64,000 nt of DNA from Deltaproteobacteria bacterium (GTDB taxonomy: Bacteria; Desulfobacterota; Desulfobacteria; Desulfobacterales; Desulfobacteraceae), in the NCBI GenBank assembly GCA_027858995.1, contig JAQIBP010000056.1:1-64000 (forward strand), written 5' to 3'. Positions within the stretch are counted from its first letter, which is position 1; each line of letters begins with the position of its first letter. The notes beneath the pieces are model-generated. The model was given only the letters and a program-made list of their open reading frames with translations. It ran no database searches and was not told the DNA's origin. A program made the position numbers and the translations under genes. Below are positions 11,081-21,185 of the stretch, one piece after another.

Positions 11081-11987
11081 TCCTCACTTCGGTTTCAAGT
11101 TGAATATTGAATTTCTCAAACACTTTTTTTTGAATCTGCTGTTTTAATAAAAGGATATCTTCGCAGCTTGCATTTCCTATGTTTACAATGAAATTGCCGT
11201 GTTTTTCCGAGACTGCCGCATCATTGACGCTCATACCTTTTAGTCCGGCTCTATCAATAAGTTCTCCTGCTGATCTGCCAACAACAGGGTTCTTGAAAAA
11301 ACATCCCGCACTTGCAAAAGATACTGGCTGACTTGTATTTTTTCTATTTAAATTATGTTTAAAGATCTGTTCTATAAGTTCTTGATTCCCTTTTTTCAGT
11401 GTGATTGCGGCTGAAACAATGATTCCAGACAAATTAAGGTGTCGATAAGAAAAATCTAAAAGGTCTGTTCCAATGGTTTCCACCTCAAGAGTATCCTGGT
11501 TCAATACCTCAATGGATTTAATAATTGTTGACATCTCACCGGATTTTGTTCCGGCATTCATTATGATGGCTCCCCCTATTGTTCCAGGTATCCCGGCAGC
11601 AAATTCAAGTCCTGAAAGAGTGTTATTAATGGCAAACTGGCAAACTTTCGATAGACGTTCTCCTGCATCAGCAAAAATTGTTATCGTGTCTCTCTCTTTT
11701 TCAATGATTTGTATTCTGGATTTCAATTGTTTTGTAATAACTACCAGACCACGTATTCCTCTATCTGTAATTAAAAGATTGGTACCCCTTCCAAAAAGAG
11801 TGACTGGAATATCAAGTTCCCAGGCTCTTTTCAGTAAATCTTTTAATTCAAATCTGTTTTCTGGTAAAGCAACAAGGTCGGCTGTACCTCCAATTTTAAA
11901 AGAGGTATAGTTTTCCATTGGTTCATCAACAAGAATATTAAATTCTTGAACAAGGATTGAGTATGACTCTATTATCTCTTTTATCAT
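11067..11987 (-). CDS. murB: UDP-N-acetylenolpyruvoylglucosamine reductase
   Basis: NYTSFKIGGTADLVALPEN, GIPGTIGGAIIMNAG, FASAGCFFKNP. Confidence 0.97.
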   Translation of the reverse strand: MIKEIIESYSILVQEFNILVDEPMENYTSFKIGGTADLVALPENRFELKDLLKRAWELDIPVTLFGRGTNLLITDRGIRGLVVITKQLKSRIQIIEKERDTITIFADAGERLSKVCQFAINNTLSGLEFAAGIPGTIGGAIIMNAGTKSGEMSTIIKSIEVLNQDTLEVETIGTDLLDFSYRHLNLSGIIVSAAITLKKGNQELIEQIFKHNLNRKNTSQPVSFASAGCFFKNPVVGRSAGELIDRAGLKGMSVNDAAVSEKHGNFIVNIGNASCEDILLLKQQIQKKVFEKFNIQLETEVRIEGE

Positions 11988-12001
11988 GCTGTCCCTCCTT
12001 T

Positions 12002-13369
12002 TTATAAGATTTCCACGAGGTTTTCACCAAGTGTATAAATATCTCCTGCACCAAGTGTTAAAACAATATCGTTTTTTTTAACTTTATGGGTTATTATGGA
12101 TAAAGCCTGTATAAAATCCGGTGCACAGCTCACATCTCCATGTCCGTGTTCCTGTATGCCTTTGCACAATTGTTGAGAATTAACTCCTTTAATCTCCTGT
12201 TCACTTGCCGCATAAATGGGGAGGACAATGAGAATATCAGACTGGTAAAAGGAGCGGGTGAATTCATGGAATAATCCTTGGGTTCTTGTGTATCTGTGAG
12301 GCTGGAAAACGACAATCAGACGTTTGTTCCTGTAACTTTCCCTGATTGCAGCAAGAGTTGCCACGATTTCTGTTGGATGATGGCCATAATCATCCATCAC
12401 TATAATTCCCTTTTTCTCTCCTTTGATTTCAAGCCGGCGTTTTACGCCTTTAATTGATTCCAATGCTTTTTTAATTGTTTTAAAGTCAATGTTGAGTTCA
12501 AGGCCTGTTGCAATTGAGGCAAGAGCATTGTAAATATTGTGTTTTCCTGCAATATTCAAATTGATGTCGCCAAGAAGTCTCTTATGGTGAAAAATTTTGA
12601 AAAAACTTTTGCTGCCTTTGAATGAGATCTCTCTGGCCTGTAAATCAGACTGGGCTGTCATACCAAAAGTGGTATATCGAACCTTGACTCTGGGAAGTAT
12701 GTTTTGAATATGCTCATTGTCAAGACATAGAATTGCAAGGCCGTAAAAGGGAACAGAATTTATAAACTGGACAAATTTATCTTTAATATCTTCAATATCC
12801 TTGTAAAAATCTAAGTGCTCAAGATCAATATTTGTAACTGCTGCAATGGCAGGGGCATACTTTAAAAAAGATCCATCACTTTCGTCTGCTTCAGCAACTA
12901 TAAAATCACCTTTACCGTGCAGGGCATTAGTGTCAAGACCTTGAAGAAGCCCTCCTATTATCACTGTAGGGTCAAGTCCGGCTGTATTAAGGATTTGAGA
13001 AATCATGGAAGTGGTTGATGTTTTACCGTGGGCACCTGATACAGCTATGGAGTATTTAATGCGCATTAATTCAGCCAGCATTTCAGCCCTTGGAATAATG
13101 GGAATGGATAAAGCTTTTGCCTGAATTACTTCCGGGTTCTCCTTTGCAATGGCAGTAGATGTAACCACAACATTGGCGTTTTTTACCTGCTCTTTGCTGT
13201 GCCCCTTAAAGATTATTCCGCCTTTTTTTTCAAGGCGTTTTGTAATGTGGGATAATTTCAGATCTGATCCTGACACCTTATATCCAAGAGTGATAAGAAG
13301 TTCAGCAATACCACTCATGCCAATACCGCCGATCCCTACAAAATGAACATGGTAATTTTTTTGATACAT
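12002..13369 (-). CDS. murC: UDP-N-acetylmuramate--L-alanine ligase
   Basis: HFVGIGGIGMSGIAELL, VSGAHGKTSTTSM, DDYGHHPTEI. Confidence 0.98.
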   Translation of the reverse strand: MYQKNYHVHFVGIGGIGMSGIAELLITLGYKVSGSDLKLSHITKRLEKKGGIIFKGHSKEQVKNANVVVTSTAIAKENPEVIQAKALSIPIIPRAEMLAELMRIKYSIAVSGAHGKTSTTSMISQILNTAGLDPTVIIGGLLQGLDTNALHGKGDFIVAEADESDGSFLKYAPAIAAVTNIDLEHLDFYKDIEDIKDKFVQFINSVPFYGLAILCLDNEHIQNILPRVKVRYTTFGMTAQSDLQAREISFKGSKSFFKIFHHKRLLGDINLNIAGKHNIYNALASIATGLELNIDFKTIKKALESIKGVKRRLEIKGEKKGIIVMDDYGHHPTEIVATLAAIRESYRNKRLIVVFQPHRYTRTQGLFHEFTRSFYQSDILIVLPIYAASEQEIKGVNSQQLCKGIQEHGHGDVSCAPDFIQALSIITHKVKKNDIVLTLGAGDIYTLGENLVEIL

Positions 13370-13371
13370 AG

Positions 13372-14481
13372 TTAACCTATTGTATTTAAAATGTATGAAG
13401 CAATTTTTTCATCAGCATCTGGCATGGAGAGTCGTTTTAAGGCTCTGCCCATGCTTTCAAGTTTCTCTTTGTCTTTTATTAACTTTTCAATTATTGTTTT
13501 TAAAGTTTGTCCGTTAAGGTTTTTGTCCTGGATCATTATGGCAGCACCTTGCTCTTCAAGGGCTTTTGCATTAAAAGCCTGATGATCATCAGCAGCATAG
13601 GGGAAAGGAATTAAAATAGCCGGCACCTCCTTTATGCATAGCTCTGCAATTATTCCAGCTCCTGCCCTTGTAATGACAAGGTCTGCCATTGTTTGAATTT
13701 TTGGCATGTCATGGAAAAATGCCCTGGCTGTTGCACGGATTTTCAGATCTTTATACTTTTGCCTGATAAGGTCTTCCTCACTAATGCCGGTTTGATGGAT
13801 AATATTGAATTGATTGGGGTTTTCCATTAATTCAAGTGCATCCATAAATGCATTGTTAATGCTGGCAGCCCCTTGACTCCCACCTGTTACAAGAATGGTG
13901 AATTTGTTTGAGTCATAACTGCTCAAATTCAAATCCTCTTTTGTTTCAATGTTGGCGTCTTTTCTGACAGGATTACCAACATATTTTACTTTTGGGTTGT
14001 TAATAAATCCGTTTGTATCCTGAAAAGATGTGAAAATAGTTTTTGTGAATTTTGACAGTATTGAGTTTGTCATTCCAGGAAAGGCATTCTGCTCCTGGAT
14101 GGCGGTTGGAATACCAAAAATACATGCAGCTATAATCACTGCAAATGATGAAAAACCACCCACACCAATAACAAAATCGGGTTTAAAAGCTCTCATTATT
14201 ATCAAGGACTGGATCAGGGAGAAAAGAACAGTAGTTGCAGCAAAAATTTTATATATAATGTTGCCGCCCTTAACGGGTTTTGAAAGGATTGCTTTATGGG
14301 AATACCCGTATTTTTTAAGGGTTTGTGTTTCAAACAGAGCATTTGTACCAACAAAAAGGATATTAACACCAGGGCTTGTTTTTTTAATGATCCTTTCAAG
14401 AGCCTGGGCAATTGCAATCCCGGGAAACAGATGTCCACCTGTTTTGCCACCTGCAATTATTATGTTAAGCTCTCTATTCAT
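13372..14481 (-). CDS. murG: UDP-GlcNAc:lipid I N-acetylglucosaminyltransferase
   Basis: IIAGGKTGGHLFPGIAIAQAL, GGSQGAASIN, ITRAGAGIIAEL. Confidence 0.98.
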   Translation of the reverse strand: MNRELNIIIAGGKTGGHLFPGIAIAQALERIIKKTSPGVNILFVGTNALFETQTLKKYGYSHKAILSKPVKGGNIIYKIFAATTVLFSLIQSLIIMRAFKPDFVIGVGGFSSFAVIIAACIFGIPTAIQEQNAFPGMTNSILSKFTKTIFTSFQDTNGFINNPKVKYVGNPVRKDANIETKEDLNLSSYDSNKFTILVTGGSQGAASINNAFMDALELMENPNQFNIIHQTGISEEDLIRQKYKDLKIRATARAFFHDMPKIQTMADLVITRAGAGIIAELCIKEVPAILIPFPYAADDHQAFNAKALEEQGAAIMIQDKNLNGQTLKTIIEKLIKDKEKLESMGRALKRLSMPDADEKIASYILNTIG

Positions 14482-15592
14482 AATTTTTTGAAGCCGAGAT
14501 ATTCATTAAAATGCCCATTGCAGCCATGTTGACCACAAGGGATGTGCCGCCATAACTGATAAAAGGCAGGGTAAGCCCCTTTGTCGGAAGAACTCCGAGA
14601 GCAACTCCTGTGTTGATCATGACCTGAACAGCGATATAAATAGTAAGGCCGGTTGCAGTAACAGTTCCAAACAGGGTTTTTGATTGTTTGGCAATCTGGG
14701 TTCCTTTTAGCAATAAAATTAAATATAGTAATAGAATAGTCAGCACACCGATCAATCCAAGTTCTTCACCAATAATGGCAAAAATAAAATCTGTGTGTGG
14801 CTCTGGAAGATAATGCATTTTCTGCATTCCAAGACCAATGCCTTTGCCGAAAATTCCTCCTGATCCAAATGCTTTTAAAGAGTGTGTAATCTGGTATCCG
14901 GTGTTAAATGGGTCATCCCAGGGATTTAAAAACGAGAGAATCCGCTCCAGTCGGTATTCAACCTTGAAAATAAGAAAATAGACCAAGGGGATAACCAAAG
15001 GTGTTGGAGAAAGCAGATGACCTATTTTAACACCTGCTGTAAACATCATTCCCCATGTGATTATTCCCAATACAACAATGGTTCCAAAATCAGGCTGAAT
15101 GATTATAAGAGAGGCAAAAACAGCGAAAATAAATGCGTGGGGAATAAAGCCCACGGAAAACACTTTAATCATCTCCTGTTTTTTCGCCAGAGAATATCCA
15201 AGGAAAATAATCAGGGCAAGTTTTGCAAATTCAGCAGGTTGAAATGTGAAACCACCCAGATTCAACCATCTGTGGGCACCACCAGCCTTGATATTCAATG
15301 CAGGGAAGAGAACAGCCACAAGCAGGGCTATGGCAGCAAAAAGTATGATATAGGCAAAATTTTTGTAAAGTTTATAGGGGAAAGAAGCTGTTACAAACAT
15401 GACACAAAAACTTATCAAGCAGAAAAGAGCCTGTTTTTTCATGTAAAAATATAAATTGTTATGATCTTCCATGCTGATGGCACTGCTTGCTGAATAAACC
15501 ATGATAATCCCTATGCCTGAGAGAAGAATAACAGGGAAAAGAATGCTTTTTTCACTTAAAAAAGGATGAATATGTTTTATTGGTTCACTCAT
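14474..15592 (-). CDS. ftsW: SEDS-family lipid II polymerase FtsW
   Basis: Multi-TM; LPEPHTDFIFAIIGEELG, LPFISYGGTSLVVNM. Confidence 0.96.
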   Translation of the reverse strand: MSEPIKHIHPFLSEKSILFPVILLSGIGIIMVYSASSAISMEDHNNLYFYMKKQALFCLISFCVMFVTASFPYKLYKNFAYIILFAAIALLVAVLFPALNIKAGGAHRWLNLGGFTFQPAEFAKLALIIFLGYSLAKKQEMIKVFSVGFIPHAFIFAVFASLIIIQPDFGTIVVLGIITWGMMFTAGVKIGHLLSPTPLVIPLVYFLIFKVEYRLERILSFLNPWDDPFNTGYQITHSLKAFGSGGIFGKGIGLGMQKMHYLPEPHTDFIFAIIGEELGLIGVLTILLLYLILLLKGTQIAKQSKTLFGTVTATGLTIYIAVQVMINTGVALGVLPTKGLTLPFISYGGTSLVVNMAAMGILMNISASKNYE

Positions 15593-16961
15593 TATTTGTT
15601 TCCAGATGTTTTACACAATTTATAAAATCATCTCCTCTGTGCACATAGCTTTCATACATGTCAAAGCTTGCACAGGCAGGAGATAACAGCACAATGTCAT
15701 TTTTGAGAGCCATGGCAAAAGCAGTTTGAACTCCATCTTTCATTGTCTGCACCATTTTTACAGGGCAGGTTTTTTTAAAAGCGTCATGAATTTTTCTGCT
15801 TGTTTCACCCATGGCAATAATAGTTTTAACTCTCTGTTTTATATGATTTATAAGATCAGAAAAATCTGCTCCTTTCTCACTTCCGCCAAGAATAAGAATT
15901 ATATTGTTTTTAAAACATTGAACAGCTCTGATAACTGCATCTGTGTTGGTTGCTTTGGAATCATTATAAAAAGATATTCCTTTAATGGTTTTTAAAAATT
16001 GCATTCTGTGGGGAAGATTTTTAAAGTTTTTGATACCCTTTAAAACAGCATTGATATCCGCACCGATGGCAAAGGATGCAAGAGCTGCAGCAGCAATGTT
16101 TTCCTTATTATGGAATCCTGGAAATTCCTGTAAATTATCTGTGGGTACCTTCTGATTATAGTTTTTAGTTTTAATCTCAATATTTTTTAAACCAATTTTA
16201 GCATTGCATTTTTCAAAATCACTTCTATTTGAAGAAAATGTAATAAGTTCTGATTTTAATTTTTGAGATTTTTTATCAAAACCGTGAATGGATTGATTAA
16301 TCACGGCTTTGTCTGCAAAACTCTGATTTTTAAAAACAGACCATTTGGAATCTGTGTACTCCGCATAATTTTCATAGCGGTCAAGATGATCCTGAGATAT
16401 ATTTAAAAGTACTCCAACATCAGGTTTGAATTTCTTTGAAATGTCTAACTGGAAACTTGAAATTTCAGCAACAATAACTTCTGCTTTTTTTTCATCCTTT
16501 TTTTCTGACATCAGGGATTCAACCAGGGGGGTTCCAATATTTCCTCCAACAAAAGGGTTCATTCTGCTATGTTTGAGTATGTCACCTATCAGGGTGGTGA
16601 CTGAGGTTTTTCCATTTGTGCCTGTAATGGCAATTATGGGAAGATCATTGTATTTTGTGAAAATATCCAGCTCACCTGTTATATCAACTCCTTTGTTTAA
16701 AGCAGTTTTTATAAATTTATTGGTCAGGGGAACCCCCGGGCTTGGAACCATGATTCCTGCCTGGTTAAAAGTTTTCTGGTCGTGAAAACCAATTTGAGTT
16801 TTAATGCCGAGTTCATTGAGCTCTTTTGCAATATCAGCTTTTGATTCCTCAATATCTGTGGCAATTACATTTTTACCCCTGGAGCGTAAAAATCTCGCCA
16901 TGGAAATTCCAGATGTGCCAAGGCCGATTATGAGAAAATATGGGGAATGTGTTTCAATCAT
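15585..16961 (-). CDS. murD: UDP-N-acetylmuramoylalanine--D-glutamate ligase
   Basis: IIAITGTNGKTSVTTLIG, FYNDSKATNTDAV. Confidence 0.97.
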   Translation of the reverse strand: MIETHSPYFLIIGLGTSGISMARFLRSRGKNVIATDIEESKADIAKELNELGIKTQIGFHDQKTFNQAGIMVPSPGVPLTNKFIKTALNKGVDITGELDIFTKYNDLPIIAITGTNGKTSVTTLIGDILKHSRMNPFVGGNIGTPLVESLMSEKKDEKKAEVIVAEISSFQLDISKKFKPDVGVLLNISQDHLDRYENYAEYTDSKWSVFKNQSFADKAVINQSIHGFDKKSQKLKSELITFSSNRSDFEKCNAKIGLKNIEIKTKNYNQKVPTDNLQEFPGFHNKENIAAAALASFAIGADINAVLKGIKNFKNLPHRMQFLKTIKGISFYNDSKATNTDAVIRAVQCFKNNIILILGGSEKGADFSDLINHIKQRVKTIIAMGETSRKIHDAFKKTCPVKMVQTMKDGVQTAFAMALKNDIVLLSPACASFDMYESYVHRGDDFINCVKHLETNNE

Positions 16962-16966
16962 ACTAA

Positions 16967-18046
16967 CTACCTTATTTTCAGGGTGCTCAATGAAATTAAT
17001 GCCAGAGTAATGGATATTATCCAGAACCTCACAATCACCTTTGATTCATGCCATCCTTTAAGCTCAAAATGATGATGCAATGGAGCCATCCTGAAAATTC
17101 TCTTCCCTTTTGTAAGTTTAAAATATGATACTTGAATAATAACGGACAATGCTTCCACCACAAACAATCCACCCACAATAAGCAGAAGAATTTCCTGTTT
17201 TGTTATCACAGCAATGGTTCCAAGAATTGCACCAAGGGGGATAGAACCTGAATCACCCATAAAAATTTGTGCAGGGTGTGAATTAAACCATAAAAATCCA
17301 AGGCCTGCTCCTGCCAGAATTCCGCAGATAACTGCTGTTTCACCGGCAGCCGCAATATGTTTTACATTAAGGTATTCAGCTATTTGAACATGGCCTGCAA
17401 CATATGCAAAGAGCATATAAGTCGAACTGGCAACGATGTAGGGTCCGATGGCAAGTCCGTCAAGACCATCAGTCAGGTTTACAGCATTGGAAGTACCCAC
17501 AATAACAAGACAGGCAAAAGGAATATAAAAAACACCAAGGTCAGGAGAAACATCCTTGAAAAAAGGAATGGTAAGCCTGGAATTAAAATCTGGGCATTGA
17601 TAAATCAGATAGCTGATAATCATGCCGAACAATATCTGAATAAGAAATTTACCTTTGGCAGTAAATCCCATATTTCTTTTTTTAACCTGCATGAGATAAT
17701 CATCAATAAATCCGATGAATCCAAAAAACATCAAAGAGAGAAGAAGAATGTTTACATAATGGTTGGAAAGATTTCCCCATATTGCAATAGATATAAAACT
17801 GGCAAAGAGAATTAATATTCCACCCATTGTCGGTGTGCCCTGTTTACCCATGTGAGACTGGGGCCCATCGGTTTGTATGATTTGCCCGATCTGCATCAAG
17901 GAGAGTTTTTTAATCACAAAGGGTCCAAAAATAAAACAGATCAGAAAAGCAGTCAGTCCTCCATAAATAGTTCGGAAGGTAATATACCGAAATATATTTA
18001 AGAAAGTGAAATCAACATGGTATGGATATAAAAACTCGTAAAGCAT
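16967..18046 (-). CDS. mraY: Phospho-N-acetylmuramoyl-pentapeptide-transferase
   Basis: GTPTMGGILIL, NAVNLTDGLDGLAIG, APLHHHFELKGWHESKVIVRFWI. Confidence 0.98.
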   Translation of the reverse strand: MLYEFLYPYHVDFTFLNIFRYITFRTIYGGLTAFLICFIFGPFVIKKLSLMQIGQIIQTDGPQSHMGKQGTPTMGGILILFASFISIAIWGNLSNHYVNILLLSLMFFGFIGFIDDYLMQVKKRNMGFTAKGKFLIQILFGMIISYLIYQCPDFNSRLTIPFFKDVSPDLGVFYIPFACLVIVGTSNAVNLTDGLDGLAIGPYIVASSTYMLFAYVAGHVQIAEYLNVKHIAAAGETAVICGILAGAGLGFLWFNSHPAQIFMGDSGSIPLGAILGTIAVITKQEILLLIVGGLFVVEALSVIIQVSYFKLTKGKRIFRMAPLHHHFELKGWHESKVIVRFWIISITLALISLSTLKIR

Positions 18047-18179
18047 TATTTTTAAGCTCTATGCCACCCTTTTTTTGAATTTTGTCATGTTTACTGCTCT
18101 TCTGTCATGCCCTGACCTTCTTTCCGGGGAACAGGCAGTGTAGTTGAATTTTCTTCTGTCATTAACCCTGCGTCTCTCA

Positions 18180-21100
18180 TCAAAGTTTTTCATAATCCTC
18201 CTTCTTAAGGGAATTGACTGCTAATCTCTCTTGCAGTCCCTTTATAATGGTTTCCATTGCCATACCTCTTGAACCCTTAACAAGAAGCCAGGTATCGCAA
18301 TTTATATTTTCCAGCACTTTTTGAGCTATTTTATCTTTTGTTCCATGGTATATATTGTTTGATGGGAACCGGTTTTCCAGTGCGCCTTTAATTGTGTGTT
18401 TTCCCTTGGGGCCAAAAACAAACAGTTTATTGATTCCAAGAAGAGCTGCTTTTTTACCGATTTGCCAGTGAAGTTTGTCTGATTCTTTTCCAAGTTCAAG
18501 CATGTCACCGAGAACAGCAATGTTTTTTTTATTTTTGCTCATACTGTTTAATGTAATCAATGCAGCAGTTACTGAAGCAGGATTTGCATTGTATGTGTCA
18601 TCAATAATATTAATTGATTCACTGAGCTTATAGATATTCATTCTTCCTGAAACAGGGATAAAAGCCTTGATTCCGGTCTGTATATCTTGAATATCAATTT
18701 TCGCAGCCATGGCAGCGCTGATTGCAGCAAGAGAGTTGTCAACCATAAAAAGGGCAGGGGAGTTAATGGAAAATAGATGTTCAGTATCGCTGATTTTAAC
18801 TGAGAATTGAGTTGGGCCTGTACTTGTTTTTATATTGCAACCGCAGATATCACAGTTTTGATCTGAACCAAAAAAAAGATAATTTTTAATATTTATATTT
18901 TCTTTTGCCTTTGTTTCAAGGATGTTACGCCGTGGGTCACTGCCTGGAATGATTGCAGTCCCGTTATTTTTTAAACCTTCAAAAATTTCAGCTTTGGCTT
19001 TTGCAACATTATTCACTGATCCAAGTCCCTCAAGATGAACCTCAGCAGTGTTAGTCACAACGGCAATGTTTGGAAGTGCAATCCGGCTTAATCTGGATAT
19101 TTCACCGGCATGGTTCATACCCATCTCAACTATTGCCCATTCATGGGCATGTGAAAGATTTAAAAGAGTCAGAGGCATGCCGATTTCATTATTAAAATTT
19201 CCTTTGGTTGCAAGGGTATGAAATCGGGTTTTAAAGATTTCTTTAGTAATTTGTCTTGTAGTTGTTTTCCCGCTGGAACCTGTAATTGCGACTACCTTTA
19301 CTTTTGACCGCAGTCTTTGATATCTGGCAAGCTTTCCAAGAGCTGTCAGGGTATTTTGAGTCTCAAAAATCAGATTATTTTTCTGGAATTCTTTTCTGCT
19401 GTTTTTATCAAGGGTGTCAATAAAACCTTTTTGAGTTATAAAACCTTTTATGCCCTTCTTAACCAGCTCTTCTATAAATGTGTGGCCATCAAAATTTTCT
19501 CCTTTCAGGGCAAGAAACAGATCTGTTTTCTCTATTGTTCTTGAATCTGTAACGATTCTGGTAAATTTGTAATCTTTTTTAACTGTTGAAATAAGAGGAT
19601 CACAACCCAGTGCATTTGCAAGATCATCTACTCTCCATGCAATGGGTTTGAATCTATCTGCAAAGTTCATGGCTGCACTTTCAAGCTCCTCTTTATCATC
19701 AAAATGAATAGTTCCGCTGTTTGTGATCTGGTAAGTTTCATGACCTTTTCCAGCAGCAATAATTATATCTTTGGGCTGTGAAATTAAGAGAGCTTTTTGA
19801 ATGGCTTTTTTTCTGTCTGTTTCAATAATATATCCTTTTTTCAAAGGACAAGATTTAAGATCATGATTTGAAAGTTCATGGAAATTATTCATACCTTGAA
19901 GGATATCAGCTATGATGGAACCAGGATTTTCTGTTCTTGGATTGTCAGAACTTACAATGGAAACGTCACTGTGATTACATGTAATTTTTCCCATTAAAGC
20001 ACGTTTTGAGCGATCTCTGTCACCACCGCATCCAAAGATAGTTATGACTCTTTTGGGAGAAATTTCTCTTAATGTCCTTAATATGGAGTCAAGCGCATCA
20101 GGGGTATGGGCATAATCCACAAATAAAAATCTGTCAATGGAGTTATTTATTTTTTCAAGACGGCCGGGAATTTTCTTACACTCCTCAATGCCTTTTTTAA
20201 TATGTTTTTGTTTGATATTTAAAGCATGGGCAGCTCCTGCTGCACAAAGGATATTTTCCAGATTAAATTTGCCAATGAGTGATGATACAAACTTGAAAGA
20301 ATCATCAGGCAGGCATATGGTTCCGGAGAGTCCATTAATGCTATTCTTTATATTCCGGGCAAAAATATCAGCCTCTTTCTTGATACCTACTTTTACTGTT
20401 TTATAGTTAAGAGATTTTGATAAAAATTCCCCTTTGGAGTCATCAATATTCAAGACAGCCAGGGCTTGCTGTGTTCTATCTGATCCCAGCAATTGGGTAA
20501 AAAGCCTTTTTTTACAATTAAAGTATTCATCCATGTTTTTGTGATAATCGAGATGATCCTGGCTCAGATTGGTGAACACTCCAATATTAAAATCACAAAA
20601 ATCCACCCTGTTAAGATCAAGCCCGTGCGAGGAGACCTCCATGATCACATGGGTTATGCCTGCCATTTTCATTTTATAAATTGTTTTTTGAAGATCAATG
20701 GAATCAGGTGTTGTTACAGGGTTCTCATATACTTTGCCGCTGTACCGGATATTCACTGTCCCAATAACACCAGTTGAAAATCCGCAGGTTTTGAAAATGT
20801 TTTCAAGAATCCATGTGGTTGTAGTTTTGCCATTTGTTCCGGTGATGCCAACAAGAGTCATATCTTTAGATGGATTGCCATAAAACCTGTCAGCAACAGA
20901 TGCCATTGCAAGTCGTGAGTTTCCAACAAGAAAGATGCGGTCACTGTTTTTCAGATTTTCTGGTTTGTATTGGGCCAGTACAGCAGTTGCGCCCTTTGCA
21001 AAGGCTTGATCAATATAATCATGCCCGTCTGCTGTAAAACCCTTAACAGCAATAAAAAGTGTACCCTGTTTTACTTTCTCAGAGTTTGAAGCAATGGATA

Positions 21101-21185
21101 AGATCTCAGGATCATTGGCCATTTCCGCCTTGAAATCTGCAGATGATACCAATGCACAATCTTTTATCAGAAAGGATAGCTTCAC
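18180..21185 (-). CDS. murEF: MurE-MurF fusion (UDP-MurNAc-tripeptide synthetase / D-Ala-D-Ala adding enzyme)
   Basis: 1001-aa single ORF; MurE half with GITGTNGKTTTTWI and DNPRTENP; MurF half with AITGSSGKTTTRQI, NFNNEIGMPLTLL, IIDDTYNANPASV. Confidence 0.95.
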   Translation of the reverse strand: MKLSFLIKDCALVSSADFKAEMANDPEILSIASNSEKVKQGTLFIAVKGFTADGHDYIDQAFAKGATAVLAQYKPENLKNSDRIFLVGNSRLAMASVADRFYGNPSKDMTLVGITGTNGKTTTTWILENIFKTCGFSTGVIGTVNIRYSGKVYENPVTTPDSIDLQKTIYKMKMAGITHVIMEVSSHGLDLNRVDFCDFNIGVFTNLSQDHLDYHKNMDEYFNCKKRLFTQLLGSDRTQQALAVLNIDDSKGEFLSKSLNYKTVKVGIKKEADIFARNIKNSINGLSGTICLPDDSFKFVSSLIGKFNLENILCAAGAAHALNIKQKHIKKGIEECKKIPGRLEKINNSIDRFLFVDYAHTPDALDSILRTLREISPKRVITIFGCGGDRDRSKRALMGKITCNHSDVSIVSSDNPRTENPGSIIADILQGMNNFHELSNHDLKSCPLKKGYIIETDRKKAIQKALLISQPKDIIIAAGKGHETYQITNSGTIHFDDKEELESAAMNFADRFKPIAWRVDDLANALGCDPLISTVKKDYKFTRIVTDSRTIEKTDLFLALKGENFDGHTFIEELVKKGIKGFITQKGFIDTLDKNSRKEFQKNNLIFETQNTLTALGKLARYQRLRSKVKVVAITGSSGKTTTRQITKEIFKTRFHTLATKGNFNNEIGMPLTLLNLSHAHEWAIVEMGMNHAGEISRLSRIALPNIAVVTNTAEVHLEGLGSVNNVAKAKAEIFEGLKNNGTAIIPGSDPRRNILETKAKENINIKNYLFFGSDQNCDICGCNIKTSTGPTQFSVKISDTEHLFSINSPALFMVDNSLAAISAAMAAKIDIQDIQTGIKAFIPVSGRMNIYKLSESINIIDDTYNANPASVTAALITLNSMSKNKKNIAVLGDMLELGKESDKLHWQIGKKAALLGINKLFVFGPKGKHTIKGALENRFPSNNIYHGTKDKIAQKVLENINCDTWLLVKGSRGMAMETIIKGLQERLAVNSLKKEDYEKL

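Noticed and set aside
10542-11147. 201-aa plus-strand ORF opposite ftsQ
   Set aside because: Entirely antisense to ftsQ/murB; composition typical of a shadow ORF
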